Of a stretch of DNA of 64,000 nucleotides, positions 51,925-61,290 are shown piece by piece (positions within the stretch are counted from its first letter, which is position 1; every line of letters starts with the position of its first letter). The stretch lies in contig JBQCHY010000008.1 in assembly GCA_051954235.1 (NCBI GenBank), positions 1 through 64,000 on the forward strand, in the 5' to 3' direction. The position numbers and the translations under genes are program-made. This stretch comes from 62-47 sp051954235. GTDB lineage: Bacteria > Pseudomonadota > Alphaproteobacteria > Rhizobiales > Xanthobacteraceae. The notes below the pieces were generated by a model that did not search any database, had not been told where the DNA came from, and saw nothing but the letters and a program-made list of their open reading frames with translations.

Positions 51925-52156
51925 GTCATGGCCGGGCATAGCTGTTCGCAAAACGGTGTCGCTTCGCTCGCCCGTAGCCGTTCGAAGAACGGCGTCGCTT
52001 CGCTCGCCCGTAGCCGTTCGAAGAACGGCGTCGCTTCGCTCGCCCGTAGCCGTTCGAAGAACGGCGTCGCTTCGCTCGCCTATGGTCCCGGCCATCCACG
52101 TGTTCATTCTCGATGCACGCAAGACGTGGATGGCCGGAATAAATCCGGCCATGACG
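51925..52156. repeat. ATGGCCGGG-family palindromic repeat interrupted by a tandem array
   Basis: The left arm ATGGCCGGG (51928-51936) and its partner CCCGGCCAT (52087-52095) are the first hairpin of the element seen in glyS, but the usual 5-base loop is replaced by ~150 bp holding a 36-bp tandem array. The second half (ATCCACGTG ... GTGGATGGCCGG, then ATCCGGCCATGACG) completes the element. The rest of the 577-bp gap between ppdK and the cell wall hydrolase gene shows only the ppdK terminator and an AT-richer stretch near 52170-52330. Confidence 0.82.
51941..52084. repeat. 36-bp tandem repeat, four copies
   Basis: Four head-to-tail copies start at 51941, 51977, 52013 and 52049. Copies two and three are identical; the first differs at several positions and the last only at its final bases. 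Each unit holds a small hairpin, CCGTTC-GAA-GAACGG, and the segment GTCGCTTCGCTCGCC. There are no variable spacers, so it is not CRISPR. Identical central copies point to recent slippage expansion. Confidence 0.92.
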
Positions 52157-52403
52157 TTGGAGAGGGCAATATATCTTTCACCATCTCCGTTGACCGGATG
52201 TTTACCTTTCCTGCTCACGCGCGATTCACTACGCGAAGAGAAAGCCCTGCGCCGCAACGACAACCTGCTTGCATGTGTCTTGCGCGCATCGCCGATTAAC
52301 TCCCCCGCAACTTTAATGGGCTACTAACGGCAAGGATCGAATTGCATCGAAGATGCCCGTCGATCTGGTGTGTGCGTATGTGTAGCGTTGCGTGAGCGTA
52401 TCG

Positions 52404-53789
52404 ATGTTTGTCATGCGTAACGGGCCGAAGGGCGCACGATTGGCGCTCTTCGGCCTCGGTCTTGGCGTCTTCGCATTGTTCCCGAAGGAAGCCGGATACC
52501 AGGACATTGCCTCGCTGCTGGCGCGCCAGCCGGGCGTCGCCGAACGTTGGCAGGAACGGGTGTTCTCGCCGAGCGCAAACACCATTCAGGTTGCAACCTT
52601 CAGTTTCGGCCGCCCGATCGGCACATCGTTGCCGCGCACTGCCGCGGCCTTGCTCGCGAGCTTCGAAAGCCAGGGTAACGACATCGTCGGCGCGATCACA
52701 CGCAATCCGGTGCTGGTGCAGCCGCGCCGCTATGACTCCAGCGATTTTCCGCGCGTCGATCGCACCTTGAAGGGCGATCGCCTTGCTATCGTCGCTCCGG
52801 CCGAGACGCCGGAGACCGTGGCGCCTGAGCAGGAGCCCTCGCGCTTCGTTGCACCGCCTGCGCGCGAGAAGACCGCAAGCGCACTGCAAGATCCGCTCGA
52901 TCCGGAACTTGCCGAAGCGCTGAATGCCCCGCCGCTGGCGCAATACAATGCCGCCTCGGCGGTGGATGTCCGGCCGTTCGAGGACATGGGTCCGGCGGTG
53001 AGCCACGAGCATTTGCCGGCGGTGACGCCGTCCCCCGATCCTTTCAAGGTGCAAACCGCGAGTCTTTATTTCGGCAGCAACTCGCTCGGCGTTTCCAGCC
53101 AGACGTTGCAGAGCTGGCAGCCGGGTGAGGAGCCGACGATCTTGCGTCCCGGTGCGCCGGATCCCGATCTCAAAGCCGCGGCGCCGCATGTTGCCGTGGC
53201 CGCGCCGCAGGCGGGTGAAAGCGTCGCCGGCAAGGGCGAAGTCAACAGCGATCACAAGGCGCATCTCAAGACGCCGGCGGAACGGTTGAGTCTTGAAGGC
53301 AAGGCTCGCGCGAAGCAGGAAAAGTGTCTCGCCGAAGCCGTGTATTTTGAAGCGCGCGGTGAGGCGGTGCGCGGCCAGATCGCGGTGGCGCAGGTGGTGA
53401 TGAACCGGGTGTTCTCAGGCTTCTATCCGACCACCGTGTGCGGCGTCGTCTATCAGAACGCCAATCGCCGGTTGGCTTGCCAATTCACCTTCGCTTGCGA
53501 CGGCATTCCCGACGTCGTGCGCGAGCCCGACATGTGGGAACGCGCACGCAAGATCGCGAAGGCGACCCTCGACGGTCAGCTCTGGCTGCCCGAAGTCGGG
53601 AAGTCGACGCATTATCACGCCTACTGGGTGCATCCGTCGTGGGTGCGCGAGATGCGCAAGATGTACCGCACCGGCGTGCATACTTTCTATCGTCCGCGTG
53701 CTTGGGGCGACGGCAGCGATGCGCCGCGCTGGGGCTCGGCTGCGGAAACGGCCGAAATTTCCGCGAAACTGGCCGCGTTCAAGCCATAG
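52404..53789 (+). CDS. Cell wall hydrolase (SleB/Hydrolase_2 domain)
   Basis: A 461-residue protein with an N-terminal hydrophobic segment (LALFGLGLGVFALFP) serving as signal or anchor, then a long Pro/Ala-rich low-complexity region to about 300. A C-terminal Hydrolase_2 domain follows: CLAEAVYFEARGE, IAVAQVVMNRVFSGFYPTTV, CQFTFACDG and HYHAYWVHPSW. The glutamate in YFEARGE is the probable catalytic residue for peptidoglycan cleavage, as in SleB/CwlJ of spore formers. In non-sporing rhizobia the role is likely cell wall remodelling. The ATG at 52404 is chosen over a GTG four codons earlier. Confidence 0.87.
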   Translation: MFVMRNGPKGARLALFGLGLGVFALFPKEAGYQDIASLLARQPGVAERWQERVFSPSANTIQVATFSFGRPIGTSLPRTAAALLASFESQGNDIVGAITRNPVLVQPRRYDSSDFPRVDRTLKGDRLAIVAPAETPETVAPEQEPSRFVAPPAREKTASALQDPLDPELAEALNAPPLAQYNAASAVDVRPFEDMGPAVSHEHLPAVTPSPDPFKVQTASLYFGSNSLGVSSQTLQSWQPGEEPTILRPGAPDPDLKAAAPHVAVAAPQAGESVAGKGEVNSDHKAHLKTPAERLSLEGKARAKQEKCLAEAVYFEARGEAVRGQIAVAQVVMNRVFSGFYPTTVCGVVYQNANRRLACQFTFACDGIPDVVREPDMWERARKIAKATLDGQLWLPEVGKSTHYHAYWVHPSWVREMRKMYRTGVHTFYRPRAWGDGSDAPRWGSAAETAEISAKLAAFKP

Positions 53790-53927
53790 GCTTCCGATTT
53801 ATCCTTCACACCTCCGCGCGGGTTGCTGGCGTGCGTCCTGTTGGCTAAATTCGCCCACGCGCGGCGCATCTGCCGCAATGAAATCGGCATCCGAAAATTT
53901 CGGCAGGCGTCGGCGGAGGGATACAGC

Positions 53928-54914
53928 GTGGCTACGTTCAAGGCAGTACGGATCGACAAGGCGGAGAAGGGCACCACGGCGACGCTGACCCAGTTCGATG
54001 AAGCGGAACTGATGGATGGCGACGTCACCGTTCGCGTCGAATGGTCGACCTTGAACTACAAGGACGGTCTGGCGGTCACCGGTAAGGCGCCGGTGGTGCG
54101 CCGCTTTCCCATGATCGCAGGGATCGATTTCGCCGGTACCGTCGAGCAGTCCTCGCATCCGGCCTGGAAGGCCGGCGACAAGGTGGTCTGCAACGGCTGG
54201 GGCATGGGCGAGACGCATCTCGGTGCTTACGCCGAGAAGGCGCGCGTAAAAGGTGATTGGCTCGTGCGGTTGCCGGACGGCATGTCGGCGCGCGACGCCA
54301 TGGCGATCGGCACGGCGGGCTATACCGCGATGCTGTCGGTGCTGGCGCTCGAGAAGCACGGCTTGAAGCCGGCGGATGGACCCGTGGTCGTGACCGGCGC
54401 TGCGGGTGGTGTAGGTTCTGTGGCCATCGCGGTGCTGTCGAAGCTTGGCTATCAGGTGATCGCCTCCACCGGTCGGGCGTCCGAGGCGGATTATCTGCGC
54501 GGCCTCGGTGCCACCGAAATTATCGACCGTAATGAACTCTCCGGCCCGGCCAAGCCGCTGGCCAAGGAGCGTTGGGTGGGCGGCGTCGATAGCGTCGGCT
54601 CGACCACTTTGGCGAATCTGCTGTCGATGACGAAATATTGCGGCGCCATCGCCGCCTGCGGCCTCGCGGCCGGCATGGACTTGCCGTCGTCGGTCGCGCC
54701 CTTCATTTTGCGCGGGGTGTGTCTTCTCGGCATCGATTCGGTGATGTGTCCGATTGAACTTCGGAAGCAGGCCTGGAGCCGTCTCGCAAGCGATCTCGAT
54801 CGCGCGAAACTGGCTGAAATTACTCACGAAATCGGCCTGGACGAGGTGATCGCGGCAGGTCCTAAGATCCTCGGCGGGCAGGTGCGGGGCCGCATCGTGG
54901 TAAAGATTTCCTAA
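53928..54914 (+). CDS. MDR family oxidoreductase (AcuI-like acrylyl-CoA reductase)
   Basis: A 328-residue medium-chain reductase without catalytic zinc, of the YhdH/AcuI group that reduces acrylyl-CoA with NADPH. It has the opening VRVEWSTLNYKDGLAVTG, the dinucleotide-binding loop VTGAAGGVGSVAIAVL (about 156-171) and the C-terminal GQVRGRIVVKI. The GTG at 53928 follows GGAGGG at ideal spacing; the open frame upstream is not family-like. The exact substrate here is inferred from the family. Confidence 0.87.
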   Translation: MATFKAVRIDKAEKGTTATLTQFDEAELMDGDVTVRVEWSTLNYKDGLAVTGKAPVVRRFPMIAGIDFAGTVEQSSHPAWKAGDKVVCNGWGMGETHLGAYAEKARVKGDWLVRLPDGMSARDAMAIGTAGYTAMLSVLALEKHGLKPADGPVVVTGAAGGVGSVAIAVLSKLGYQVIASTGRASEADYLRGLGATEIIDRNELSGPAKPLAKERWVGGVDSVGSTTLANLLSMTKYCGAIAACGLAAGMDLPSSVAPFILRGVCLLGIDSVMCPIELRKQAWSRLASDLDRAKLAEITHEIGLDEVIAAGPKILGGQVRGRIVVKIS

Positions 54915-55034
54915 GGCACGTTCAGACTTTACCAACCAAGCTGCTCCATTGTTGCCATGGTTAGTATGGTAAGCAGCGGGTAAAGGTGGCGCGTCGTCGT
55001 CGCCTGTCCTGCGCTCAGTTGTGTGGAGTTCAGC

Positions 55035-55610
55035 ATGCTTGCGCGTTTTGTGTTGAGTGCCTTGACCATCGGCGCGTTGATCGCGCCAGCCGTGGCCGGT
55101 GAAATGAACGCCACCGAGGCGCGCAAGTTCGTCGTCGGCAAGATCTTCTCCTTCACCTGCTTCGACGGCACGCGCGGCGCGGGCCGAATCTTCGACGACG
55201 GTTCGGCGTCGGGATCGATCCAGTTCAGCGGTTCCGGGCCGACGCGCTATATGCGGCTTCCGGTCAATACGGTGCAGACGCGCGGCGAGTCGGTCTGCGC
55301 CTCGCTGAAGGGATTGCCGTTCTCGCCGTGCTTCAACCTCGACAAGAAGGATGAGCGCAGCTTCCGTGGTGCGGTGTCGGGCATGGGCTTCGCCTATTGC
55401 GATTTCCATCACAAGGGCGCCGGGCACATCCTCATGGCGCGGGCGGTTTCCGGCAGGGGGCCACGCTCGCTGCATCCGCGTCATGTGAGGTCGGCCGACG
55501 CCGCTTCGCCGGAAGTCGTGGCGCGCGTGGAAACGCCGCGGGTCGAGAAGTCGAAGATCACGCCGGTGCAGACAGAAGCCGTATCCGAACTGCGCCGCTC
55601 GACCGACTGA
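55035..55610 (+). CDS. Conserved exported protein of unknown function
   Basis: A 191-residue protein with a signal peptide (LARFVLSALTIGALIAPAVAG). The mature domain starts with NATEARKFVVGKIFSFTCFDGTRGAGRIF, followed by a beta-rich region with four to five cysteines and GFAYCDFHHKGAG; the last ~50 residues look disordered. This resembles a small secreted beta-barrel-like family found in rhizobia, but I cannot name it with confidence. GGAG lies six bases before the ATG. Confidence 0.75.
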   Translation: MLARFVLSALTIGALIAPAVAGEMNATEARKFVVGKIFSFTCFDGTRGAGRIFDDGSASGSIQFSGSGPTRYMRLPVNTVQTRGESVCASLKGLPFSPCFNLDKKDERSFRGAVSGMGFAYCDFHHKGAGHILMARAVSGRGPRSLHPRHVRSADAASPEVVARVETPRVEKSKITPVQTEAVSELRRSTD

Positions 55611-55636
55611 TCTTCATCTCCTGATGTGTTCGCGCG

Positions 55637-58303
55637 TTATGCCTCCGGCGGCGGAGGCGGCGCGTTGACCTGCGCCGGTGGTTGTGGGGCGTTCCGAAAC
55701 AGGATGCGCTGATACAGCCAGCCGATGGCGACCAGCACCAGCCCGAGCACCATGAACGACAGCGCGCGATAAACGCCGGTCAGTTCCGACATATCCACCA
55801 GGAACGCCTTGAGAATGGTGAGGCCGATCACCGCCGCCGAAGCCAGCCGCGCGCGTTGCGAATTGAACAGTACGCCGGCCGCGAGCAGCACCACGCCGAA
55901 CGCCAGCCACGCGATCGTATAGGTGTATTGCTCGGCGTCGCCGATGCCGCCGCTGTTCATGATCGGGCCATGATAGATGCGGCGTATTTGCAGCGTGACG
56001 TAGGCGAGCGCCATGACTAATGCGCCGGCGGCAAGTGCGTGCCCATAGAAGCGGGCACGGCGGCCGGCGACAAGATAGGACAGCGTCAGCATCAAAGCGG
56101 CGGGTAGCGCGTAGCCGAGCAGCAGGAGATTGACGACCACGCCGCCGACATCGATGCGCCAGATCATTGGATTGTCGAGCCCCAGCAGGCCGAATAGCGC
56201 GGCGAGGCAGGCGAAGATCGTCAGCAGTACCGCTGCGACGTCGTGCACGATGCTGCGCGAGCGGATGCGCAGGCGTTCGAGCCCGATGGCCATTGCCAGC
56301 GCGACGCAAACTTGCAGCGCTACCTCGGTCAGTCCGGCGATGTTGGCGTAGACCTTGCCGCCGTTGACCGCGTGGCGAATTTCCATGAAGGCCAGCAGCA
56401 CCGTGAACAGGATCGCGGCGGCTTCTATCATGCGCAGCGGTACGTCGTCGCCGCGCTTCCGCAGCAGATAGCTCGCGGTCCAGAACGACAGCGCTGGAAC
56501 GCCGTAGCCCCACAACAGCCAATTGAAGATGATGGTGCTGCCGATGGCGTCGCCCGCGATGCGCGGTTCATAGCCGACGCGCGCGACCACGATGGTGGCG
56601 AGGATCGCAGCGAGCCAGCGCAGGAACGGAATCGGCCGTTGCGTCGCGACCCATGCGGTGCCCGCCGACATCAGTGCCAGCGCGATGGTGAGCCAGCCCT
56701 TCTCGAGCGCGAAGGTCAGCGCCAGTGCTAATGCACCCAGCGTACCGGTGGCGAACAGCGCGGCTGCGATGGTTTGGCCGGGGCGCGGTTCGCGCCGGCT
56801 CAGCGTTTCGGTCATCCAGCCGAATACTGCGGCGAGAATGACCGCGATGATCGCGAAGGGAATCGAACGGTCGAAATGCGCGACGCGTGCATAGAGTGCG
56901 ATCAACAGCGCGATCGGCGTAAACACCGCCGAGGCGGCCCAGATCACCGGCACCGATGCGCTGATGGAGCGGCCCTGCGCGGCGAAGCCCGCAACGGCGA
57001 ATCCGGTGCCGAAAATCGCCGCCGCGATCAGATGCGCGGAGACGGTTTCATCCGTGGCGCTGGGCGCGAGGCCCGGCATCGCGCCGCCCGGCAGCACCAG
57101 CATATCGGGGTTGGCGCGCACCGCCCATTCGAGGAAGGCGATGGCGACCAGCACGGCGTTCGCGGCAACCGCCGCGACGGCCGCCGGAGCACGCCATGCG
57201 ATTGCCAGCGTGGCGACAACCAGCACACCGAACACCGTAATCGCCGACATGGCATGACCGCTGCCGAGCACGATCATCGTGGCGCCGAGCACATAAGCGG
57301 CCAACGCGCTGGAAGATACCGGTTCGACCTTGTCGGGTTCGGCCGGCGGGCCGAATAGAAATCCGCAAACCACGAGCAATGCGGCAAGCACAAAGCCGGC
57401 AATGACGTGGAACACATGCGGCATGACCATCGACGGTCCGCAATCGAGGCACGGAATCGTCCACACCAGCGCGAAGACGGTGGTGGTGATCGCGAGCCAG
57501 CGCCACAACCGGATGCGCGCCAATCCGAACGCTGCGGCGGTGACGATGGCGAGATAGATATACAATGCCCAGAAATCGGGACGCTCGGACGACACCAGCA
57601 CCGGCGTTGCGAACGCGCCGACGACGCCGAGCCCGGCTAGTGCCGGACCATGCAGCAACGCGGCGGCGAGCGTCGCCAATGCGACCAGTCCCAGCAGCAC
57701 GAAAGCGGTGGCCGGCACGAGGAAATCGTACAGCGCATAAGCCGCATACACTGTCGCGAAGGCAACGGCGGTGCCGGCGGCGGTGAGGATTGCGGGAATG
57801 TTGGCGATCGGCAGCGGTGCGATAGCCGCCATGTTGTCGCGCCGCCGCGTCCATTCGCCGGCGGCGAGCAGCGCCGCCGCAAACAGGCCGCCGAGCAGTA
57901 CGCGCACGCCGGGGCCGAGCAGGCCCTCCTCGATGGAGTAACGCACCATGAAGAAGCCGCCGAGCGCCAGCGTCAGACCGCCGAGCCAGACCACCCAGCG
58001 CGTGCCGATACGTTCCTCGATGTGCGCGCCGGTGGCGGCAGGAGTTGGAATAGGAGGCGGTTGCTGGCTTTCGCCCCCATCGGGCATGAGCGGCGGAGGC
58101 ATAGGAATAGATGTTTCCGCGCTCGCTGCCGGTTCTTCGGTGGTCGGCTGTAGCGGGATGTCGAGCGGCGGCGGCATCGCGATTGCCCCGCTGCCGGCGG
58201 CCTCCAGCGCCTGCACGCGTGCTTGCAGTGCGTTGGCGTTGGTCAGTGCCTTGCGGGCGACAATGACGGCGGCGATGGCAATCAGCAGCGCGAGAAATTC
58301 CAT
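55637..58303 (-). CDS. DUF2339 domain-containing polytopic membrane protein
   Basis: An 888-residue membrane protein with a membrane segment at the start (EFLALLIAIAAVIVARKAL), a short helix and a Pro-rich cytoplasmic linker to about 90. Roughly two dozen hydrophobic helices then follow to the end. GTRWVVWLGGLTLALGGFFMVRYSIEEGLLG is the typical DUF2339 entry. The function is unknown; size and topology suggest a transporter- or polymerase-like envelope protein. The C-terminus is Pro/Ala-rich. The gene is convergent with the preceding exported-protein gene. Confidence 0.87.
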   Translation of the reverse strand: MEFLALLIAIAAVIVARKALTNANALQARVQALEAAGSGAIAMPPPLDIPLQPTTEEPAASAETSIPMPPPLMPDGGESQQPPPIPTPAATGAHIEERIGTRWVVWLGGLTLALGGFFMVRYSIEEGLLGPGVRVLLGGLFAAALLAAGEWTRRRDNMAAIAPLPIANIPAILTAAGTAVAFATVYAAYALYDFLVPATAFVLLGLVALATLAAALLHGPALAGLGVVGAFATPVLVSSERPDFWALYIYLAIVTAAAFGLARIRLWRWLAITTTVFALVWTIPCLDCGPSMVMPHVFHVIAGFVLAALLVVCGFLFGPPAEPDKVEPVSSSALAAYVLGATMIVLGSGHAMSAITVFGVLVVATLAIAWRAPAAVAAVAANAVLVAIAFLEWAVRANPDMLVLPGGAMPGLAPSATDETVSAHLIAAAIFGTGFAVAGFAAQGRSISASVPVIWAASAVFTPIALLIALYARVAHFDRSIPFAIIAVILAAVFGWMTETLSRREPRPGQTIAAALFATGTLGALALALTFALEKGWLTIALALMSAGTAWVATQRPIPFLRWLAAILATIVVARVGYEPRIAGDAIGSTIIFNWLLWGYGVPALSFWTASYLLRKRGDDVPLRMIEAAAILFTVLLAFMEIRHAVNGGKVYANIAGLTEVALQVCVALAMAIGLERLRIRSRSIVHDVAAVLLTIFACLAALFGLLGLDNPMIWRIDVGGVVVNLLLLGYALPAALMLTLSYLVAGRRARFYGHALAAGALVMALAYVTLQIRRIYHGPIMNSGGIGDAEQYTYTIAWLAFGVVLLAAGVLFNSQRARLASAAVIGLTILKAFLVDMSELTGVYRALSFMVLGLVLVAIGWLYQRILFRNAPQPPAQVNAPPPPPEA

Positions 58304-58453
58304 AGGTCCTCGATCGTCGCGTCACCGGCGAGAGTCCCGGCGGGGTGGGCGATGGTTGGAGAAATGCGGTGCGCGCTATTGCGGCAGCGTGTCGTCAGTC
58401 TGTGCGTGGCGGCATTCGGTTCAAAGGCAGGCCCGCGTCGGGGAACGGCGGCG

Positions 58454-58960
58454 TTACTCCAGGTCGACGCGGAATGGCCGACCTTCGATCGACATGTCGC
58501 CCGGTCCCATCTCGTCGAGCGCGCGCATCATGCGGCCGTTGCGGCCGAGTGCACGGTCGGCCAGCGAAACGATCAGCCGGTTGGGAAATGCGGTCGGGGA
58601 GGCACGCCGCATCTGCCGCGCGATCATGACCTCGTCGCGATGCGGATTGAGCGCACAGGCGGCGACGAAGGCGCTCGCGGTCGAGCGGCTGATGCCGGCA
58701 TAGCAATGCACCACCAGCGGCGCCTCCCGGTCCCAGCCACGCACGAAGGCGAGCACTTTCTCGATGTGATCTTCCGACGGCGTGACAAGGCCATCGGCCG
58801 GTTCGCTGATATCGTCCATCGAGATCATCAGGTGATTGGCTTCGCGGACCGAGGCGGGACGTTGCACGCGGCTGATGTCGCCCATCACCGTGAGAATGTG
58901 GCTGGCGCCGGTCGACTGCACGGTGGAAGGAAGCGCGGCGAGCGAGCACACATGGATCAT
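58454..58960 (-). CDS. Tyrosine/dual-specificity-type protein phosphatase
   Basis: A 168-residue cysteine-dependent phosphatase with the CX5R signature HCYAGISRST (nucleophile Cys86, Arg92) and the general acid probably among Asp49/Asp50 in SMDDISEP. Relatives are small tyrosine phosphatases common in rhizobia. AGGGA lies eight bases before the ATG at 58960; an in-frame ATG six codons earlier has the ribosome site inside it and is less likely. The substrate is unknown. Confidence 0.83.
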   Translation of the reverse strand: MIHVCSLAALPSTVQSTGASHILTVMGDISRVQRPASVREANHLMISMDDISEPADGLVTPSEDHIEKVLAFVRGWDREAPLVVHCYAGISRSTASAFVAACALNPHRDEVMIARQMRRASPTAFPNRLIVSLADRALGRNGRMMRALDEMGPGDMSIEGRPFRVDLE

Positions 58961-59028
58961 GATGTTGTCCCTTGTCATCCGCCCAAATTATAGCCGCCGC
59001 ATCCAGCAAACGAAAGCGGCGGAGGGCA

Positions 59029-59646
59029 TCAGACATACAACGTCGCGAAGCGCGCCAGAAAGCGTTTCGCGGCCTTTCCGGCGGACCACGGCGTCAGATA
59101 ATCCTGCTCCGTCGTGGCGAGCAGCGTCGGATCGCGGCCGAACAGCCGCCTGGACTCGCTTTCGGAGAAGCCTGCGAGCCGCGTCGCTTCAAGATAAGCG
59201 GCGCCGCGGTCGGCGGCCTTGATCGCCAGTGTGAATTCTTCCGGCAGCACCGCCGGCAATCCGAAACGCATATGGATCGCGCCGAGCAATCGTTTCTCTA
59301 CGGTCTTGTAAGAGCCGCCGATCACTGCCTTGAATGGCGAGATCATGTCGCCGATGACGTATTCCGGCGCATCATGCAGCAACGCCGCAAGCCGCAGCCG
59401 ATGATCGGCGCGCGGCAGCGCGTGGCGCAAGACCACTTCGACCAGCAGCGTATGTTGCGCCACCGAGAAGATGTGCGCGCCTTTGGTCTGTCCGTTCCAG
59501 CGCGCGACGCGGGCGAGACCATGGGCGATGTCAGCGATCTCGATATCGAGCGGCGAGGGATCGACGAGGTCGAGCCGCCGCCCCGACAGCATGCGTTGCC
59601 AGACGCGGGTGTCGGCTTTCGCGATGCGCGCCTTGGATTGCGTCAT
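59029..59646 (-). CDS. HD domain phosphohydrolase (YfbR-like)
   Basis: A 205-residue HD-superfamily protein with metal ligands His65 (SVAQHTLLVE), His91-Asp92 (ALLHDAPEY) and a probable Asp100. The pattern resembles 5'-deoxynucleotidases of the YfbR type, which hydrolyse dNMPs. Its ATG overlaps the tag stop codon (ATGA), so translation is coupled to a DNA repair gene; a role in nucleotide pool cleansing is conceivable. Confidence 0.83.
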   Translation of the reverse strand: MTQSKARIAKADTRVWQRMLSGRRLDLVDPSPLDIEIADIAHGLARVARWNGQTKGAHIFSVAQHTLLVEVVLRHALPRADHRLRLAALLHDAPEYVIGDMISPFKAVIGGSYKTVEKRLLGAIHMRFGLPAVLPEEFTLAIKAADRGAAYLEATRLAGFSESESRRLFGRDPTLLATTEQDYLTPWSAGKAAKRFLARFATLYV

Positions 59647-60266
59647 TTTGCGGAGAGGCGGCGCGCGCGCTGCTTGCCGCTGCACACCGCATGGCAATGG
59701 CAGGTTACCAGATGGTCGTTGACCATGCCGGTCGCCTGCATGAAGGCGTAGACGATGGTGGGGCCGACGAACTTGAAGCCGCGCGACGAGAGGTCTTTCG
59801 AGATATTCACCGAGAGTGGTGTTGAAGCCGGCACGCTGGCGGTGGTCTTGAAGGCGTTGACCTTGGGCTTGCCGTCAACGTAGTCCCACAGCAGCTTCGA
59901 GAAGCCGGGGCCTTTCTCCATGATCTTGAGATAGGCTTGCGCGCTCTTGACGGCGCCTTCGATCTTGGCGCGGTTGCGCACAATGCCGGCGTCCTGCATC
60001 AGCGCGTGCATTTTCTTCTCGGTGTAGCGCGCGATTTTCGTCGGCTCGAAATCGTCGAAGGCGCGGCGAAAGTTGTCGCGCTTGCGCAGGATCGTAATCC
60101 ACGACAAGCCGGCCTGAAAGCCGTCGAGGATCAGTTTTTCATACAGCGCGCGGTCGTCGTACTCCGGAACGCCCCATTCGGTGTCGTGATAAGCCATGTA
60201 GAGCGGATCCTCGCCCGGCCACGGGCAGCGGATCAGGCCGTCGGCATGCTGCACGGCGCGGCTCAT
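59643..60266 (-). CDS. tag: DNA-3-methyladenine glycosylase I
   Basis: A 207-residue helix-hairpin-helix glycosylase that removes 3-methyladenine from alkylated DNA. RCPWPGEDPLYMAYHDTEWG opens the protein and supplies zinc ligands Cys and His; the other ligands are in the C-terminal CHCHAVC. LSWITILRKRDNFRRAF and KFVGPTIVYAFMQATGMVNDH are characteristic. It overlaps ygfZ upstream and the HD gene downstream by four bases each. Confidence 0.95.
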   Translation of the reverse strand: MSRAVQHADGLIRCPWPGEDPLYMAYHDTEWGVPEYDDRALYEKLILDGFQAGLSWITILRKRDNFRRAFDDFEPTKIARYTEKKMHALMQDAGIVRNRAKIEGAVKSAQAYLKIMEKGPGFSKLLWDYVDGKPKVNAFKTTASVPASTPLSVNISKDLSSRGFKFVGPTIVYAFMQATGMVNDHLVTCHCHAVCSGKQRARRLSAK

Positions 60267-61144
60267 GCGACGGTCTTCTTTTGCAGGCTGCGCACGGCGT
60301 CGCGATCGGCGAGGTGGATCGTCGTGCTCCCAGCGACGAGCGGCGTACCGGCGTCGAGCGCGTCGGACACCTTGTCGATCCGTACCGTCGCGAGGCCGCT
60401 GTTTTGCGCGGACGACCCCATGGTGCCGACTTGCTTATCGTTTGCGAGGATGGGCGCACTCGCATCGGGCGCCGGGCCGTCGAACCTAATGCGCACCGTG
60501 CGGGTGCGCGCGGTGCCGCGATGCTGCATCCGTGACACCACTTCCTGGCCGACGTAGCAGCCTTTGTCGAAATCGATGCCGTGCAGATGGTCCATGTTAG
60601 TCTCGTGCGGAAACGCGTCGCCGTAACCGAAATCGACGCTGCCGCGCGGTACGCCGCAGGCGATGCGGTGCGCTTCGTAGGCGGCCTCGTCAGTCATCGT
60701 CGCGCCGACGAGCGCGGCCGTCTTTGCCGCCAACTCCGGCGGAATCAGGATGCGCCAGCCGAGTTCTTCCGTGCGCGGGTCGGCGAAGCCGAGGTCAGGT
60801 TTGACGGACGGTTCGCCGCCCCATATTGCGAGGACGCCGAACGTATCCGACAGGTTTTCCACGCTCACCTTGGCGCGCAGCTTGTAGAAGCCGAGCTTGG
60901 TGGCGAGCGGCTGCGACAGCGCGCGAGGACAATCGATCAGCAGCCCGCCGCCGTGGCCTGCGGGCACTTCGGTGATGAGGAAGTCGGCGACGATCTTGCC
61001 CTGAGGTGTCAGCAACGCGCCGAATCGTCCCGTGCCCGGTTCGAGCCGGGCGGTATCGGTGGTGATCAGTCCGTTGAGGAATGTTTTCGCATCCTCGCCG
61101 CTGAGCTTGATCACACCCCGGTCGGAAAGAAGCGCTGCGTCCAT
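60263..61144 (-). CDS. ygfZ: Folate-binding protein YgfZ
   Basis: A 293-residue protein of the YgfZ/IBA57 family, related to GcvT, that uses tetrahydrofolate in maturation or repair of some iron-sulfur enzymes. The family signature KGCYVGQEVVSRMQHRG is present, as is FLNGLITTDTARL near the start. The ATG at 61144 gives the usual length; the frame remains open upstream but covers a spacer and another gene. It leads a coupled set ygfZ-tag-HD. Confidence 0.92.
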   Translation of the reverse strand: MDAALLSDRGVIKLSGEDAKTFLNGLITTDTARLEPGTGRFGALLTPQGKIVADFLITEVPAGHGGGLLIDCPRALSQPLATKLGFYKLRAKVSVENLSDTFGVLAIWGGEPSVKPDLGFADPRTEELGWRILIPPELAAKTAALVGATMTDEAAYEAHRIACGVPRGSVDFGYGDAFPHETNMDHLHGIDFDKGCYVGQEVVSRMQHRGTARTRTVRIRFDGPAPDASAPILANDKQVGTMGSSAQNSGLATVRIDKVSDALDAGTPLVAGSTTIHLADRDAVRSLQKKTVA

Positions 61145-61290
61145 CGTGAAAGTCTCGGGAGAATCAGGTGCCCGGTCGCGCCGGAACTCACCCGGAACGT
61201 AAGCCGCGCGTTGACAAACGACAAGGCCGCGACCGCGCATGGTCGGCAGGCAATTGGGGTTGGGCAAGCGTTGCGCGGAAGGGACGCGGC

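Noticed and set aside
51941..52084. Possible CRISPR array
   Set aside because: Units are directly adjacent with no variable spacers and no cas genes are present; it is a simple tandem repeat.
53799..55484. Long minus-strand open frame opposite the MDR oxidoreductase and the exported protein
   Set aside because: Shadow of two genes with clear plus-strand starts and ribosome sites.
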